This document shows, one piece after another, positions 1 through 8,478 of a DNA stretch of 64,000 nt (its first letter is position 1; the number at the start of each line of letters is the position of its first letter). The stretch covers positions 2,232,001 to 2,296,000 of the forward strand of contig CAVTRI010000002.1 of assembly GCA_963737075.1 (NCBI GenBank), read 5' to 3'. This DNA is from CAVTRI01 sp963737075 (lineage in GTDB: Bacteria; Actinomycetota; Acidimicrobiia; Acidimicrobiales; Palsa-688). The notes under the pieces are model-generated. The model saw only the letters and a list, made by a program, of their open reading frames with translations. It searched no databases and had not been told where the DNA came from. The position numbers and the translations under genes were made by a program.

Positions 1-213
1 AGGTAGGTCCCGCTTCCGCAGGGCCCGGCACAAAGCGAACGCCCCGTCCGGGTCCTCGTCCGCGCACACGATGGCCCCCGACCAGCCGTCCTCCGGTTCG
101 GCTCGGTCGGCGGCCTCCGGGGACATGACTGCCTTCCACGGAAAGCCGGCGAGGTCCAGCGTCTGGGCCAGCATCGGCGGGGCCGGATCCGGGAAGAGCA
201 GCAGCGGTTCCAT
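1..213 (-). CDS. Partial response-regulator-like protein (pseudo-receiver), 71 N-terminal residues
   Basis: The 5' end of a minus-strand gene; the rest lies beyond the left edge. The ATG at 213-211 overlaps the stop of the upstream glutamine synthetase gene (TAAATG), so the two are translationally coupled. The visible residues read like the first half of an atypical receiver domain: an acidic stretch (VCADEDPDGAF) followed by a helix (LCRALRKRDLP). Receiver-like proteins ending in an ANTAR RNA-binding domain often sit beside glutamine synthetase genes in Actinobacteria. That is family knowledge; the ANTAR part is not in the window. The family call is therefore an inference, while the coding call is firm. 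Confidence 0.6.
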   Translation of the reverse strand, partial: MEPLLLFPDPAPPMLAQTLDLAGFPWKAVMSPEAADRAEPEDGWSGAIVCADEDPDGAFALCRALRKRDLP

Positions 214-1557
214 TTACAGCGCCGACAAGTAGCGGCGCAGCTCGAACGGGGTGACCTCCGCCTTGTACGCGCCCCACTCCGCCCGCTTGTTGCGCAGGAA
301 CCATTCGAAGACGTGCTCACCGAGAACGGAGGCCATCAACTCCGAGCGCTCCATCCGGTCCAGCGCGTCGGCCAGCGATCCGGGCAGCGCCTCGATCGAC
401 TCTGCCAGACGCTGCTCCGCTGAGAGCTCGTACAGGTTGGCCGCCGCCTCCGAAGGCAGCTCGTAGCCGCCCTCGATCCCGGCGAGTCCGGCTGCCAGAA
501 CCGCCGCGAACGCCAGGTACGGGTTGCAGGCCGAGTCCGGCGCGCGGTACTCGATGCGAGTGGAGTCCGCCTTGCCCTTCTTGGTGGGGGGAACCCGCAC
601 CAGGGCCGAGCGGTTGTTGCGGGCCCACGAGATGTATACGGGCGCCTCGTAGCCGATGATGAGCCGCTTGTAAGAGTTGACCCACTGATTGGTGATCGCG
701 GTGACCTCGCGCGCGTGGTACAGCAACCCCGCGATGAACCGCCGAGCGACGTCCGACAGGTGGTAGTCGTCGCTGTCGTCGTAAAAGGTGTTGGTGTCGC
801 CGTCGAATAACGACAGATGGGTGTGCATCCCCGATCCCTGCTCGCCTGCCAGCGGCTTGGGCATGAACGTTGCCATCACGCCGTGCTGGGCCGCGATCTC
901 CTTCACGACCATGCGGACGGTCATCACCGTGTCCGCCATGGTCAATGCGTCCGTGTAGCGCAGGTCGATCTCGTGCTGGCTCGGGGCGTCCTCGTGCTGG
1001 CTGTACTCGACCGGAATGCCCATGTCTTCCAGGGTGAGCACTGTCTGGCGCCGCAACTCTGTCCCCAGGTCGTTGGTCGTCAAGTCGAAGAAAGACGCAC
1101 GGTCGAGAGTCTCCGGCACGGATCCCGAGGTGTCAGAGGCCGGCGGCTGGAAGTAGAAGTATTCGAGCTCGGGGGCCACGAAAAACGAGAAGCCGAGGCC
1201 GCGGGCCCGCTCGAGCGCCCGGCGGAGCACATGTCGGGGGTCGCCCTCGAACGGGGTGCCATCCAGGTTGAGGATGTCGCAGACCACCCGGGCTACCGGC
1301 GACCCGTCCGTTACGTAGGGCAACAACTGAAAGGTCTTTGCGTCGGGGAATGCCAGCACGTCGCTCTCCTGCACCCGGGAGAAGCCGTCAATAGCCGAGC
1401 CGTCGAAGGTCATGCCCTCCTCCAGCGCGTTTTCCAGCTCAGCCGGGGTGATCTGGAAGGACTTCGCCACCCCGAGTACGTCGGTGAACCACAGCTGAAT
1501 GAAGCGGACCGCCCGCTCTTCAACCGTTCGCAGCACGTAGTCCTGTTGGCGTTCCAT
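214..1557 (-). CDS. Glutamine synthetase, type I family (second GlnA homologue)
   Basis: 447 residues from ATG 1557, which has GAGG just upstream; the open frame extends further but the conserved protein begins MERQQDYVLR. ATP-dependent ligation of ammonia to glutamate, or a related gamma-glutamyl ligation, in the cytoplasm. GSI landmarks are visible: TFDGSAIDGFSRVQESD near residue 50, PELEYFYF (the usual EAEFF metal site is altered), GSGMHTHLSL, NSYKRLIIGYEAP, NRSALVRVP and CNPYLAFAAVLAAG. NLYELS near residue 376 resembles the adenylylation site. It is the third synthetase in the cluster, divergently transcribed from glnII, and is more divergent than the GlnA at 2799, so it may use another amine acceptor. 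Its stop overlaps the start of the receiver-like gene. Confidence 0.9.
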   Translation of the reverse strand: MERQQDYVLRTVEERAVRFIQLWFTDVLGVAKSFQITPAELENALEEGMTFDGSAIDGFSRVQESDVLAFPDAKTFQLLPYVTDGSPVARVVCDILNLDGTPFEGDPRHVLRRALERARGLGFSFFVAPELEYFYFQPPASDTSGSVPETLDRASFFDLTTNDLGTELRRQTVLTLEDMGIPVEYSQHEDAPSQHEIDLRYTDALTMADTVMTVRMVVKEIAAQHGVMATFMPKPLAGEQGSGMHTHLSLFDGDTNTFYDDSDDYHLSDVARRFIAGLLYHAREVTAITNQWVNSYKRLIIGYEAPVYISWARNNRSALVRVPPTKKGKADSTRIEYRAPDSACNPYLAFAAVLAAGLAGIEGGYELPSEAAANLYELSAEQRLAESIEALPGSLADALDRMERSELMASVLGEHVFEWFLRNKRAEWGAYKAEVTPFELRRYLSAL

Positions 1558-1579
1558 GATCCTCACGATAGATGGGCGT

Positions 1580-1603
1580 TGTGACAGCCATCCCTGTGTC
1601 ACA
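1580..1603. promoter_or_regulatory. Inverted repeat in the divergent promoter region of the two glutamine synthetase genes
   Basis: TGTGACA at 1580-1586 and its exact reverse complement TGTCACA at 1597-1603, separated by 10 bases, 23 bases upstream of the minus-strand synthetase start. A further TCACACA lies just downstream. The arrangement is operator-like, but I cannot match it with confidence to a GlnR box or another named site. Confidence 0.4.
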
Positions 1604-1725
1604 CAGCGTTCACACAATGGGAAGCCGTGTGTAACAGGAAGGTGACATCATCTCACCCCCATGAACGACCTTGGGACCGTACCGATGAGGCGAGACCGCG
1701 GCACCGTCCCGCGGACGGTGTACCG

Positions 1726-2726
1726 ATGAGCATCAAGGCCGAGTACATCTGGATCGACGGGACCGAGCCCACCCCCCTGCTGCGCTCCAAGACCAAGGTC
1801 ATCTCCCACCCGGCCGAACTGCCGATGTGGGGCTTCGACGGGTCGAGCACCCACCAGGCGCCAGGGCACGAGTCGGACTGCGTGCTCAAGCCCGTCTTCT
1901 CGTGCGCCGACCCATCCGTGGTGGCAGCGCGATTCTCGTGCTCTGTGAGGTGCTGCTCACCGACATGAGCCCGCACCCGACCAACACCCGGGCCACCTTG
2001 ATGGACGTCGTCGACAAGTACGGTCATCAAGAGCCTTTGTTCGGCATCGAGCAGGAGTACACGTTGTTCCGCGGCAGCCGCCCGCTGGGTTTCCCTGAGA
2101 CCACCGGATACCCGGGTCCGCAGGGTCCGTATTATTGCGGCGTCGGCGCGGATGACATCTACGGTCGACCGCTCGTCGAGAAGCATCTCGACGCCTGTAT
2201 CGCCGCCGGCTTGTCCATCTCAGGCATTAACGCTGAGGTGATGCCGGGGCAGTGGGAGTTCCAGGTCGGACCTCTGTCGCCCGTCGAGGTTTCTGACCAG
2301 CTATGGGTCGCCCGCTGGCTCCTCCATCGCATCGGGGAAGACTTCGGGGTGTCCGTCACCTTGGACCCCAAGCCTGTGCGTGGCGATTGGAACGGGGCTG
2401 GCGCCCACACCAACTTCTCGACCAAGGCGATGCGTGAGTCCTATGACGCTGTCATTACCGCTGCCGAGGCTCTCGGCAAGGACCCCGACTATCACGTGTC
2501 CAACTACGGGCACGGCATCGAACACCGGCTGACCGGCGAGCACGAGACGGCACCCCACGACGAATACAGCTACGGGGTGTCCAACCGGGGGGCGTCCGTC
2601 CGGATCCCTTGGCAGGTGGCCCGGGACGGGCGCGGGTACATCGAGGACCGCCGGCCCAACGCCAACATGGATCCTTACGTGGTCACCCGGCTCGTCGTCG
2701 AGACGTGCTGCGGGGCGCTGGCGTAG
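1726..2726 (+). pseudogene. glnII: Glutamine synthetase type II (GlnII, eukaryotic-type) with a single frameshift
   Basis: Starts MSIKAEYIWIDG at ATG 1726 and runs in frame to about 1910. The matching continuation (IRGGSAILVLCEVLL) is then in another frame and goes to the TAG at 2724. Restoring one base in the short C run at 1911-1913 gives about 333 residues, the normal GlnII length. Family landmarks lie on both sides of the break: MWGFDGSSTHQA before it; GIEQEYTLF, GINAEVMPGQWEFQ, NGAGAHTNFSTKAMR, ETAPHDEYSYGVS and DRRPNANMDPYVV after it. No slippery site suggests programmed shifting. It is either a recent pseudogene or a one-base sequencing or assembly error. If intact, it would be a heat-labile second synthetase, next to the main glnA. 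Confidence 0.85.
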
Positions 2727-2798
2727 TGTTGTGGCCACGGGCGACGTCCGCCCGCTACCGTTCGGGGCAACCATCGAGGTTGAAGAGGGAGTCATAGT

Positions 2799-4229
2799 TT
2801 GGCTGTCACCAAGCGCACGCCCGAAGAAGTTCTGGCCCTGGTCGAGAGCGAGGGGATCGAGATCATCGATTTCCGGTTCTCAGACCTTCCGGGCCTCATG
2901 CAGCACTACTCGCTGCCGGCCCACGAGCTGACGCTGGACACCTTCGACGAGGGGTCCGGCTTCGACGGGTCGTCGATCCGTGGGTTCCAGGAGATCCAGG
3001 AGTCGGACATGCTCCTCGTTCCGGATCCCAATACCGCGGTGATCGATCCCTTCCGGGAGCACCGTACCCTTAACCTCAACTGTTTCGTCCGTGACCCGGT
3101 GACCGGCGAGTCCTACAGCCGAGACCCGCGTTACGTCGCCAAGAAGGCCGAGGACTATCTGGTCTCGACCGGCGTGGCCGATACCGCGTATTTCGGCCCC
3201 GAAGCCGAGTTCTTCATCTTCAACGACATCCGATTCGACCAGACCGCCAATGAGGCGTTCTATCGGATTGACTCCGTGGAAGGGATTTGGAACTCCGGCA
3301 CTGACGAAGGCCCCAACCTCGGCTTCAAGCCCCGGCACAAAGAAGGTTACTTCCCGGTTCCGCCCATGGACCATTTCCAGGACTTGCGTTCCGAGATGAT
3401 CCTGCAGATGGAGCGGCTCGGCATCGAGATCGAGATCCAGCACCACGAGGTCGGCACCGCTGGCCAGGCCGAGATCGACATGCGCTTCGACACCCTCGGC
3501 GCTATGGCCGACAAGTTGATGCTGTACAAGTACGTGGTGAAGAGCGTCGCCCGGAAGCACGGCCTTTCCGCCACCTTTATGCCCAAGCCGATCTTCGGCG
3601 ACAACGGCTCCGGCATGCACGTGCACTCGTCGCTATGGAAGGGTGGGGAGCCGCTGTTCTACTCCGAGCTCGGCTACGCCGGTCTTTCCGACATCGGTCG
3701 CTGGTACATCGGCGGCTTGCTCACCCACGCTCCGGCCATCCTCGCCTTCGCGGCGCCCACCACCAACAGCTACAAGCGGCTGGTGCCCGGCTACGAAGCG
3801 CCCGTCAACCTGGTGTACAGCCAGCGCAATCGCTCCGCGGCGTGCCGAATTCCGCTCTATTCGAAGAGCCCGAAGGCCAAGCGGGTCGAGTTTCGGTGCC
3901 CCGACCCGTCATGCAACCCCTATCTGGCGTTCTCCGCCATTGTGATGGCGGGGCTGGACGGTGTGCTCAACAAGATCGAACCGCCGGACCCGGTCGACAA
4001 GGACCTCTACGACCTGCCACCGGAGGAGTTGGCCCAGGTGCCACAAGTGCCTTCGTCGCTGGAGGAGTCCCTCGCCGCCCTCGAGACCGATAACGACTTC
4101 CTTCGGACAGGCGGGGTCTTCACTGACGATCTGATCGAGACATGGATCTCGTACAAGCGCGAGCACGAAGTCGACCCCGTCCGACTGCGGCCGCACCCTT
4201 GGGAATTCATGCTCTACTACGATATTTAG
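2799..4229 (+). CDS. glnA: Glutamine synthetase type I (GSI-beta), main ammonia-assimilating enzyme
   Basis: 476 residues, the standard length, starting at TTG 2799; a GAAGAGGGA ribosome site sits 8 bases upstream and no ATG is better placed. Catalyses glutamate + NH3 + ATP to glutamine as a dodecamer. Motifs: GSGFDGSSIRGFQEIQESD (about 52-70), GPEAEFFIF, NGSGMHVHSSL, NSYKRLVPGYEAP, NRSAACRIP and CNPYLAFSA. Tyr404 in KDLYDLPPEEL is the expected adenylylation site, the substrate of GlnE encoded at 40111-42846. The last codons (EFMLYYDI) are the attachment site of the mobile element that follows, so the 3' end of this gene may derive from the element. A TTTT-loop hairpin follows the stop. Confidence 0.97.
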   Translation: MAVTKRTPEEVLALVESEGIEIIDFRFSDLPGLMQHYSLPAHELTLDTFDEGSGFDGSSIRGFQEIQESDMLLVPDPNTAVIDPFREHRTLNLNCFVRDPVTGESYSRDPRYVAKKAEDYLVSTGVADTAYFGPEAEFFIFNDIRFDQTANEAFYRIDSVEGIWNSGTDEGPNLGFKPRHKEGYFPVPPMDHFQDLRSEMILQMERLGIEIEIQHHEVGTAGQAEIDMRFDTLGAMADKLMLYKYVVKSVARKHGLSATFMPKPIFGDNGSGMHVHSSLWKGGEPLFYSELGYAGLSDIGRWYIGGLLTHAPAILAFAAPTTNSYKRLVPGYEAPVNLVYSQRNRSAACRIPLYSKSPKAKRVEFRCPDPSCNPYLAFSAIVMAGLDGVLNKIEPPDPVDKDLYDLPPEELAQVPQVPSSLEESLAALETDNDFLRTGGVFTDDLIETWISYKREHEVDPVRLRPHPWEFMLYYDI

Positions 4230-4230
4230 G
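4206..4230. other. Left attachment site (attL) in the 3' end of glnA
   Basis: The 25 bases covering the last glnA codons and TAG recur at 23662-23686 with three mismatches, after a perfect 14-base core (TTCATGCTCTACTA). The integrase gene ends 80 bases away and points at the site, as expected for a tyrosine-recombinase element that rebuilds the 3' end of its target gene. Confidence 0.75.
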
Positions 4231-4247
4231 GAAAAACTCTTGTCGTG

Positions 4248-4263
4248 GCTGGATTTTTCCAGC
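4248..4263 (+). terminator. Hairpin after glnA
   Basis: GCTGGA-TTTT-TCCAGC, 19 bases after the glnA stop. A comparable TTTT-loop hairpin (GCAC/GTGC) follows the second att copy at 23696-23707. It has no U-tract beyond the loop, so terminator activity is only probable. Confidence 0.4.
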
Positions 4264-4276
4264 GACCGGCACCGCT

Positions 4277-4296
4277 TGGACACACTATGGACACAG
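4277..4296. promoter_or_regulatory. Candidate integrase arm-binding site (two TGGACACA units)
   Basis: Two TGGACACA units one helical turn (11 bp) apart, between attL and int. The same block recurs with one mismatch at 23537-23556 near the other end, and a CGGACA version lies on the minus strand at 23723-23741. Position and spacing fit arm-type sites of a tyrosine integrase; no binding data are visible. Confidence 0.5.
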
Positions 4297-4308
4297 CATT
4301 TGGGAGGA

Positions 4309-5412
4309 CTACCCCTCGTCTGCTTCGTCGTCGGCGGGTTCACTGCTGAACGCGCTCTCGATCGCTTGCCTCGTCCGGTCCTCCTCGTCCGGAAAGAGGT
4401 GCCCGTACACATCGAGCGTGGTCTTGGCGGACGAGTGGCCCAGCCGCGCCTGGACGACCTTCACAGAGGCCCCGGAGCGGATCAGCGTCGAGGCGTAGAA
4501 ATGTCTCAGATCGTGAGGGGTTGCCCACGACGGAAGGTCGGCCTTCCGGATCGCGTTCGCGAACACCTGCGAGAAGGGGTACTGCTGGATTGGAGCACCG
4601 CGCTCGTTGGTGAAGGCGAGCCGGAGCACCGGATGAGCACCGAAGGAGTCGAGGTGCGCAGCGATGGCACGTGCGACCGGCTCGGGAAGTGGGACGGTGC
4701 GGTAAGACGATGATGTTTTCAGCGGACCTGTAACAACTCCCTGGCCCCGCACGCGCACGAGTTGCTGGTTGACTCGAACCTGCCGCTTGAGGAACTCGAC
4801 GCGATCGACCGTCAAGCCGAACAGCTCGCCCGGACGCAGGCCGAGCCCGGCGCCGGCGAGGATCACTGCCCGGTACCGCCGCGGTACCGCTTCGGCGAGC
4901 GCGCTCACTTGCTCGATAGTCATCACGTCGGCGACAGCGCAGTTGCCGCGGGCAGAGGGCAGGCGGATGCCGACACAGGGGCTTGCAGCGACGATGCGGT
5001 CGCGTTCGGCTGCCCGGAACACGGCTACAACCCGTCCATAGACCACCGCGAGGGTCGAAGAAGCCAGCGTTTGCGAGAGCGTGCTGACCATTGCCTGTAT
5101 CTCGCTCGGACGGATGCCGGCGATCGGCCGGGAGCCGATGATCGGGTATACGTGCAACCGCAGGTGCTGTTCGACGGCGACCCCCGTACCGTGGCGATGC
5201 GGCTGTGCGAGCCGCCATTCTTCGGCGTAGTCGCGGAAGTGGACCCGGCCGGCCGCGGGATCCACGTAGCCGCCCGTCTGCTTGGAGTGCTCGACCGACG
5301 CCAGGAAGCGCTGTGCGTCGATCTTGCGGGCGAACTGCTTCGAACGGCTCTTTCCGTCCGGGCTTCGCCACCGGGCTCGCCACCCGTCGCCTCGACGGTC
5401 GACGCTTGCCAT
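4309..5412 (-). CDS. int: Tyrosine recombinase / integrase of the AICE
   Basis: 367 residues from ATG 5412, overlapping the xis stop (TGATG). N-terminal AP2-like arm-binding segment (GDGWRARWRSPDGKSRSKQF, about 8-27), SAM-like core-binding domain, and a C-terminal catalytic domain with Arg in GLRPGEL (about 193), HDLRH, LGHSSAKTT and Tyr in DVYGHLF (about 331). It catalyses site-specific integration into, and with Xis excision from, the glnA 3' end. A close but decayed relative lies at about 24.7-25.4 kb. The acidic tail (EPADDEADEG) is unconserved. Transcribed last in the rep-xis-int run. Confidence 0.95.
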   Translation of the reverse strand: MASVDRRGDGWRARWRSPDGKSRSKQFARKIDAQRFLASVEHSKQTGGYVDPAAGRVHFRDYAEEWRLAQPHRHGTGVAVEQHLRLHVYPIIGSRPIAGIRPSEIQAMVSTLSQTLASSTLAVVYGRVVAVFRAAERDRIVAASPCVGIRLPSARGNCAVADVMTIEQVSALAEAVPRRYRAVILAGAGLGLRPGELFGLTVDRVEFLKRQVRVNQQLVRVRGQGVVTGPLKTSSSYRTVPLPEPVARAIAAHLDSFGAHPVLRLAFTNERGAPIQQYPFSQVFANAIRKADLPSWATPHDLRHFYASTLIRSGASVKVVQARLGHSSAKTTLDVYGHLFPDEEDRTRQAIESAFSSEPADDEADEG

Positions 5413-5624
5413 CAGGCCACGCTCGCTTGCTGCTCCTCGATCCAACGGCGCAAGGCACGCGGATCGAAGCGCAAGTGACGGCCGACCCGAAACGACGGCG
5501 GACCCGTCCGCTTGTACCGCCACTGATAGATCGTCTCGACGGGAACTCCGAGGAGCTGGGCCACTTCGGTCGGGCCGAGGTACCGCTCTGGATGATCGTC
5601 GCTGAGTTGACGTCGGTTGGTCAC
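5412..5624 (-). CDS. xis: Excisionase / MerR-like helix-turn-helix protein
   Basis: 70 residues from GTG 5624, chosen because the open frame upstream encodes only low-complexity residues and overlaps rep. The body, YLGPTEVAQLLGVPVETIYQW then a wing (SFRVGRHLRFDPRALRRWI), is a classic winged helix-turn-helix of the excisionase/HTH_17 type. It should bend the attachment DNA and bias the integrase toward excision. Its start overlaps the rep stop and its stop overlaps the int start, so rep-xis-int is one coupled operon. Confidence 0.88.
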   Translation of the reverse strand: MTNRRQLSDDHPERYLGPTEVAQLLGVPVETIYQWRYKRTGPPSFRVGRHLRFDPRALRRWIEEQQASVA

Positions 5625-7105
5625 GCTGCCTCCCGTTGGTCGTCGCGGAGCTGTCTCCAGATGCGCCGGCTCTCGGCCAGGTCGTCCCGGACGGTCTTGG
5701 CGAAGAGCGCTTGGGCGGGGGAGTGGCCGCGACCGAGGTAACGCCACTCGCCGATAACTAGAACGACGTCATCGTCGATGTCGAGGTTCTCGACTTTGTG
5801 TGCATGGACCCGGACAGTTGGAGTCGCCGGGTCGATCTCGTTGGCTTCGAGCACGTGCCGTCGGCGCCACTCTGCCCGCGCGGACCGAAGGCATCCGAGG
5901 GTGGTGGAGTAGCGGCGGCTCTTGGTCGAGAAGTGCCCGCGGAAGCCGAGCATGTGGGCCCATGGACGCAACCGGAGGTACTCGAGCTCAGGCAGGCCTC
6001 CGAGTTGCCAGCAGGTGTCGACCAGCCTTCGCGCGTGCGGCGTGAGCCCGTGATCGGCTGGGTTCCATCTGGACCCGGTGCCGTCGCAACGCTCGCAGGT
6101 CTTCGAGTCCTCGGCCGTCCCTCGGCCGGCGCAGTTCCGGCAGGCGAGGGTGCGGTCGAGCGCGCCGGAGGCCTCTGTGCCTTTGGTGGCGTACTTGGCG
6201 AGATAGCCGGCGACCTGGCCGTCGGTCAGTTGCCCGTCGAGACCCGATCCCTTGACGACAGGGCGTACGTCGAGCTGCTCGCCCCAGGTGATCAGTCCGA
6301 TGCCGTCGAGGAAGTCGCAGTTTGGTGCCTCGACCAGAGCCTCGGTCGCAGCTCGGCGGATGGCTTCGGCCAGGACGTCCGCCGTGGCGCCCTCCGGAAG
6401 AGGGGAACCCGGTTCAGGGCCGTCCAGGCGGAAGATTGCGTGGAAGTGGACCGAGCCTCGGGCCTGGTACTCGGCAACCTTGGCGACCGAGACCCGGCCA
6501 CGCTGGGCCCAGTCGCGCTGAGCGATACCAAGCAGCGAAGCCGCCTTGCGGTTGACGAGCTTGGCCGTGCGAGCCCAGAGCCGGGTCGCCAGGGCGTTCC
6601 AGATGACGGCGTTCCGGTAGTCGTAGGTATCGGGGTCGAGCGGTTGCCCGATCTCCGGGTCGTCCTCGCGGTGACGGCGCCGGCAGCGGGCGGTTCCGTG
6701 CGGGTGGCATCGCTTCGGCTTGCCATCGGCTGCGAGGACCCGCTGGTGGACGGGACCGAAGCTCGGGGCGGTGAAGGTGGCGAAGACCTTCGGGTGCTCG
6801 ACGACGGTCTCGGGCACGCCCTTGCCGCCGACTAGACCGGCCTTGAGCAGCTGGAAGGTGTCAGCCCGGTATACCTCCGAGCAGGAGGGGCAGCGGCTCT
6901 TCCGGCGATTTCCGCAGGCAACGAGCAATCTCCCGGCATGGCGGTCGGCGAGCACCTGCCCGGTGGCGGCATGGATGCTCCTCGATTCGCCCCAGAGGTG
7001 GATCGGCTCGGTGCACCCTCCCGTGGCGCGCACCATCGACAGCCAGTCGAGGAAGCCCGGTTGGCTCGCAATCTCCGTGATCTCCGCATAGAGGTCTTCG
7101 CTCAA
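5621..7105 (-). CDS. RepSA-type replication initiator of the AICE
   Basis: 494 residues from TTG 7105, with GGAGGA upstream and an overlap with the traB stop; the longer open frame upstream is antisense noise inside traB. It contains a CX2C zinc cluster (RCPSCSEVYR), a conserved HFHAIFRLDG (the HxH metal motif of rolling-circle initiators), a second cysteine cluster (CRNCAGRG...CERCDGTG, about residues 345-365) and YLAKYATKGTE, whose tyrosines are candidates for the nicking residue. RepSA proteins of pSAM2-like elements have this layout. It would nick the double-strand origin and start rolling-circle replication after excision. Confidence 0.88.
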   Translation of the reverse strand: MSEDLYAEITEIASQPGFLDWLSMVRATGGCTEPIHLWGESRSIHAATGQVLADRHAGRLLVACGNRRKSRCPSCSEVYRADTFQLLKAGLVGGKGVPETVVEHPKVFATFTAPSFGPVHQRVLAADGKPKRCHPHGTARCRRRHREDDPEIGQPLDPDTYDYRNAVIWNALATRLWARTAKLVNRKAASLLGIAQRDWAQRGRVSVAKVAEYQARGSVHFHAIFRLDGPEPGSPLPEGATADVLAEAIRRAATEALVEAPNCDFLDGIGLITWGEQLDVRPVVKGSGLDGQLTDGQVAGYLAKYATKGTEASGALDRTLACRNCAGRGTAEDSKTCERCDGTGSRWNPADHGLTPHARRLVDTCWQLGGLPELEYLRLRPWAHMLGFRGHFSTKSRRYSTTLGCLRSARAEWRRRHVLEANEIDPATPTVRVHAHKVENLDIDDDVVLVIGEWRYLGRGHSPAQALFAKTVRDDLAESRRIWRQLRDDQREAA

Positions 7106-8478
7106 GCCACGTCCTCCTCCCCGACCGTGTGAAGGAGAGTTGGCTCCCGCTTCAGGTGAGCCACCGAGCCGATCACCCGCCCGGCGTCCGTCTCGGTCAC
7201 GAACGGGGTCCGGACCCGATGGAACCCAGCGCGGTCCGGCAGACGCATGACTGCAACCCCGGTCCACTGGCGGCCGATCAGCTCCGTCGGGGCGATCTCG
7301 GGGTATTGGCGGATGTCGTGGCCGAGCGCGGCGACCGCGCCGTCCATAGTGCGAACCCCGAAGCTGAGGCCGACCTGGCACACGTCGCGGATCGCCGTGG
7401 GAATGGCGTCGGCCGTCTGCTTCTGGGTGACGAAGACGGTGAGGAACCCTCTTGAGCGGCCCTCCTTGGCCAGCTTGGTCAGGTACCACACGTTCGACTC
7501 GCACACCTCCCGGTCCGAACGCGAGGCTCCGGTAACGAAAGTGTGGCTCTCGTCGACCAGCACGACGACCAGCGGGCAGTCCTCGGTTGGGCCGTGGTCC
7601 CAGAACTGAGCCGTGCCACGGTTGGCCCGCAGCCACGCCGACCGGGATCGCATCAGCTGGTGCAGCCGAGCCAGGAGCGCGTTGGCGTCGGAGAGGTCGT
7701 CACCGGCTGAGGCGAAACTGCGGTCGAGCAGCAGCCCGTAGTCTCCGTCGGCCGGGTCCGAGACCTTGCCGTCGAGGACGGCCACCTGCACAGCAGCATG
7801 TGGGGCGAGCTGGCAGAGCCACCACCGCTGAAGCGAGGTCTTGCCGGTGCCGGGCACGCCGGCGACGGTGACGCCGGAGAGGTTGCAGAGAGGCAGCAGG
7901 ACCGTTTCTCCGTCCTCGTCGATTCCGACGTGCAGCTCCCAGGCCGGGAGTCGCTGGGCTTCGGGGGTGATCGGCCACGGGTTGGCGAGTGGATCAGACA
8001 GGAGACCTCGGAGGAGCAGCTGGCCCGGGCCGGCCTGCCTCACGTCGACCCGGAGACATCCCCAGGCGTTGGCGAGGTGATCGGCCATCTTGGTCACCTG
8101 GTCGAGGCCGATACCGGGCAGCGTGCTCATCCATGCCTGCAGCCCGTTCGGTGCTGGCTCGAAGCGGGTCGAGGGCACTCGAACGACCGGCGGAAGGGTT
8201 TGGTTGGTCAGCCACTGCTTCCGGTGGCGCGTGGTCTCATCCACCAGGACGAGGCCGAGGTTCTGGGCGTCCCACATCCACCGAGCAGCGACCCAGGACA
8301 CCCATCGACGCATCGAGGCCTCCCGGTCGGTCACCTTGGGCCGGTGCCGGCGGCGCCACCGCTCGTAAGCGAGAAGGGCGACCATGATGACGAAGCCGAG
8401 GATGCACAGCCAGGTGACCACCGGTACCCACGTCGGTACGGGCACGAGAAACTGGGGAGGCGGAGCAGCTGTCTTCAT
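7102..8478 (-). CDS. TraB/TraSA-like FtsK/SpoIIIE DNA translocase
   Basis: 458 residues from ATG 8478, with GGAGG upstream. One N-terminal membrane helix (about residues 15-37, VTWLCILGFVIMVALLAYE), then an FtsK-type motor: Walker A GVPGTGKTS, Walker B VVVLVDES, and later the conserved VFVTQKQTADAIPTAIRDV. AICEs need only this hexameric pump to pass double-stranded DNA between mycelia or cells; it is normally sufficient for transfer. It overlaps the gene upstream by ATGA and rep downstream by TTGA, so the operon is tightly coupled. Confidence 0.92.
   Translation of the reverse strand: MKTAAPPPQFLVPVPTWVPVVTWLCILGFVIMVALLAYERWRRRHRPKVTDREASMRRWVSWVAARWMWDAQNLGLVLVDETTRHRKQWLTNQTLPPVVRVPSTRFEPAPNGLQAWMSTLPGIGLDQVTKMADHLANAWGCLRVDVRQAGPGQLLLRGLLSDPLANPWPITPEAQRLPAWELHVGIDEDGETVLLPLCNLSGVTVAGVPGTGKTSLQRWWLCQLAPHAAVQVAVLDGKVSDPADGDYGLLLDRSFASAGDDLSDANALLARLHQLMRSRSAWLRANRGTAQFWDHGPTEDCPLVVVLVDESHTFVTGASRSDREVCESNVWYLTKLAKEGRSRGFLTVFVTQKQTADAIPTAIRDVCQVGLSFGVRTMDGAVAALGHDIRQYPEIAPTELIGRQWTGVAVMRLPDRAGFHRVRTPFVTETDAGRVIGSVAHLKREPTLLHTVGEEDVA

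Noticed and set aside
1621..1725. GlnR boxes upstream of glnII
   Set aside because: GTAAC and GGTGACATC are present but the spacing and second half-site do not match the consensus I know.
5624..5747. Longer xis start at 5747
   Set aside because: Those residues are Arg/Pro-rich, antisense-like, and overlap the rep gene by more than 100 bases; GTG 5624 precedes the conserved domain.
7106..7636. N-terminal extension of the rep protein to 7636
   Set aside because: It lies inside traB on the same strand in another frame and has no conserved motif; TTG 7105 has GGAGGA and overlaps the traB stop.
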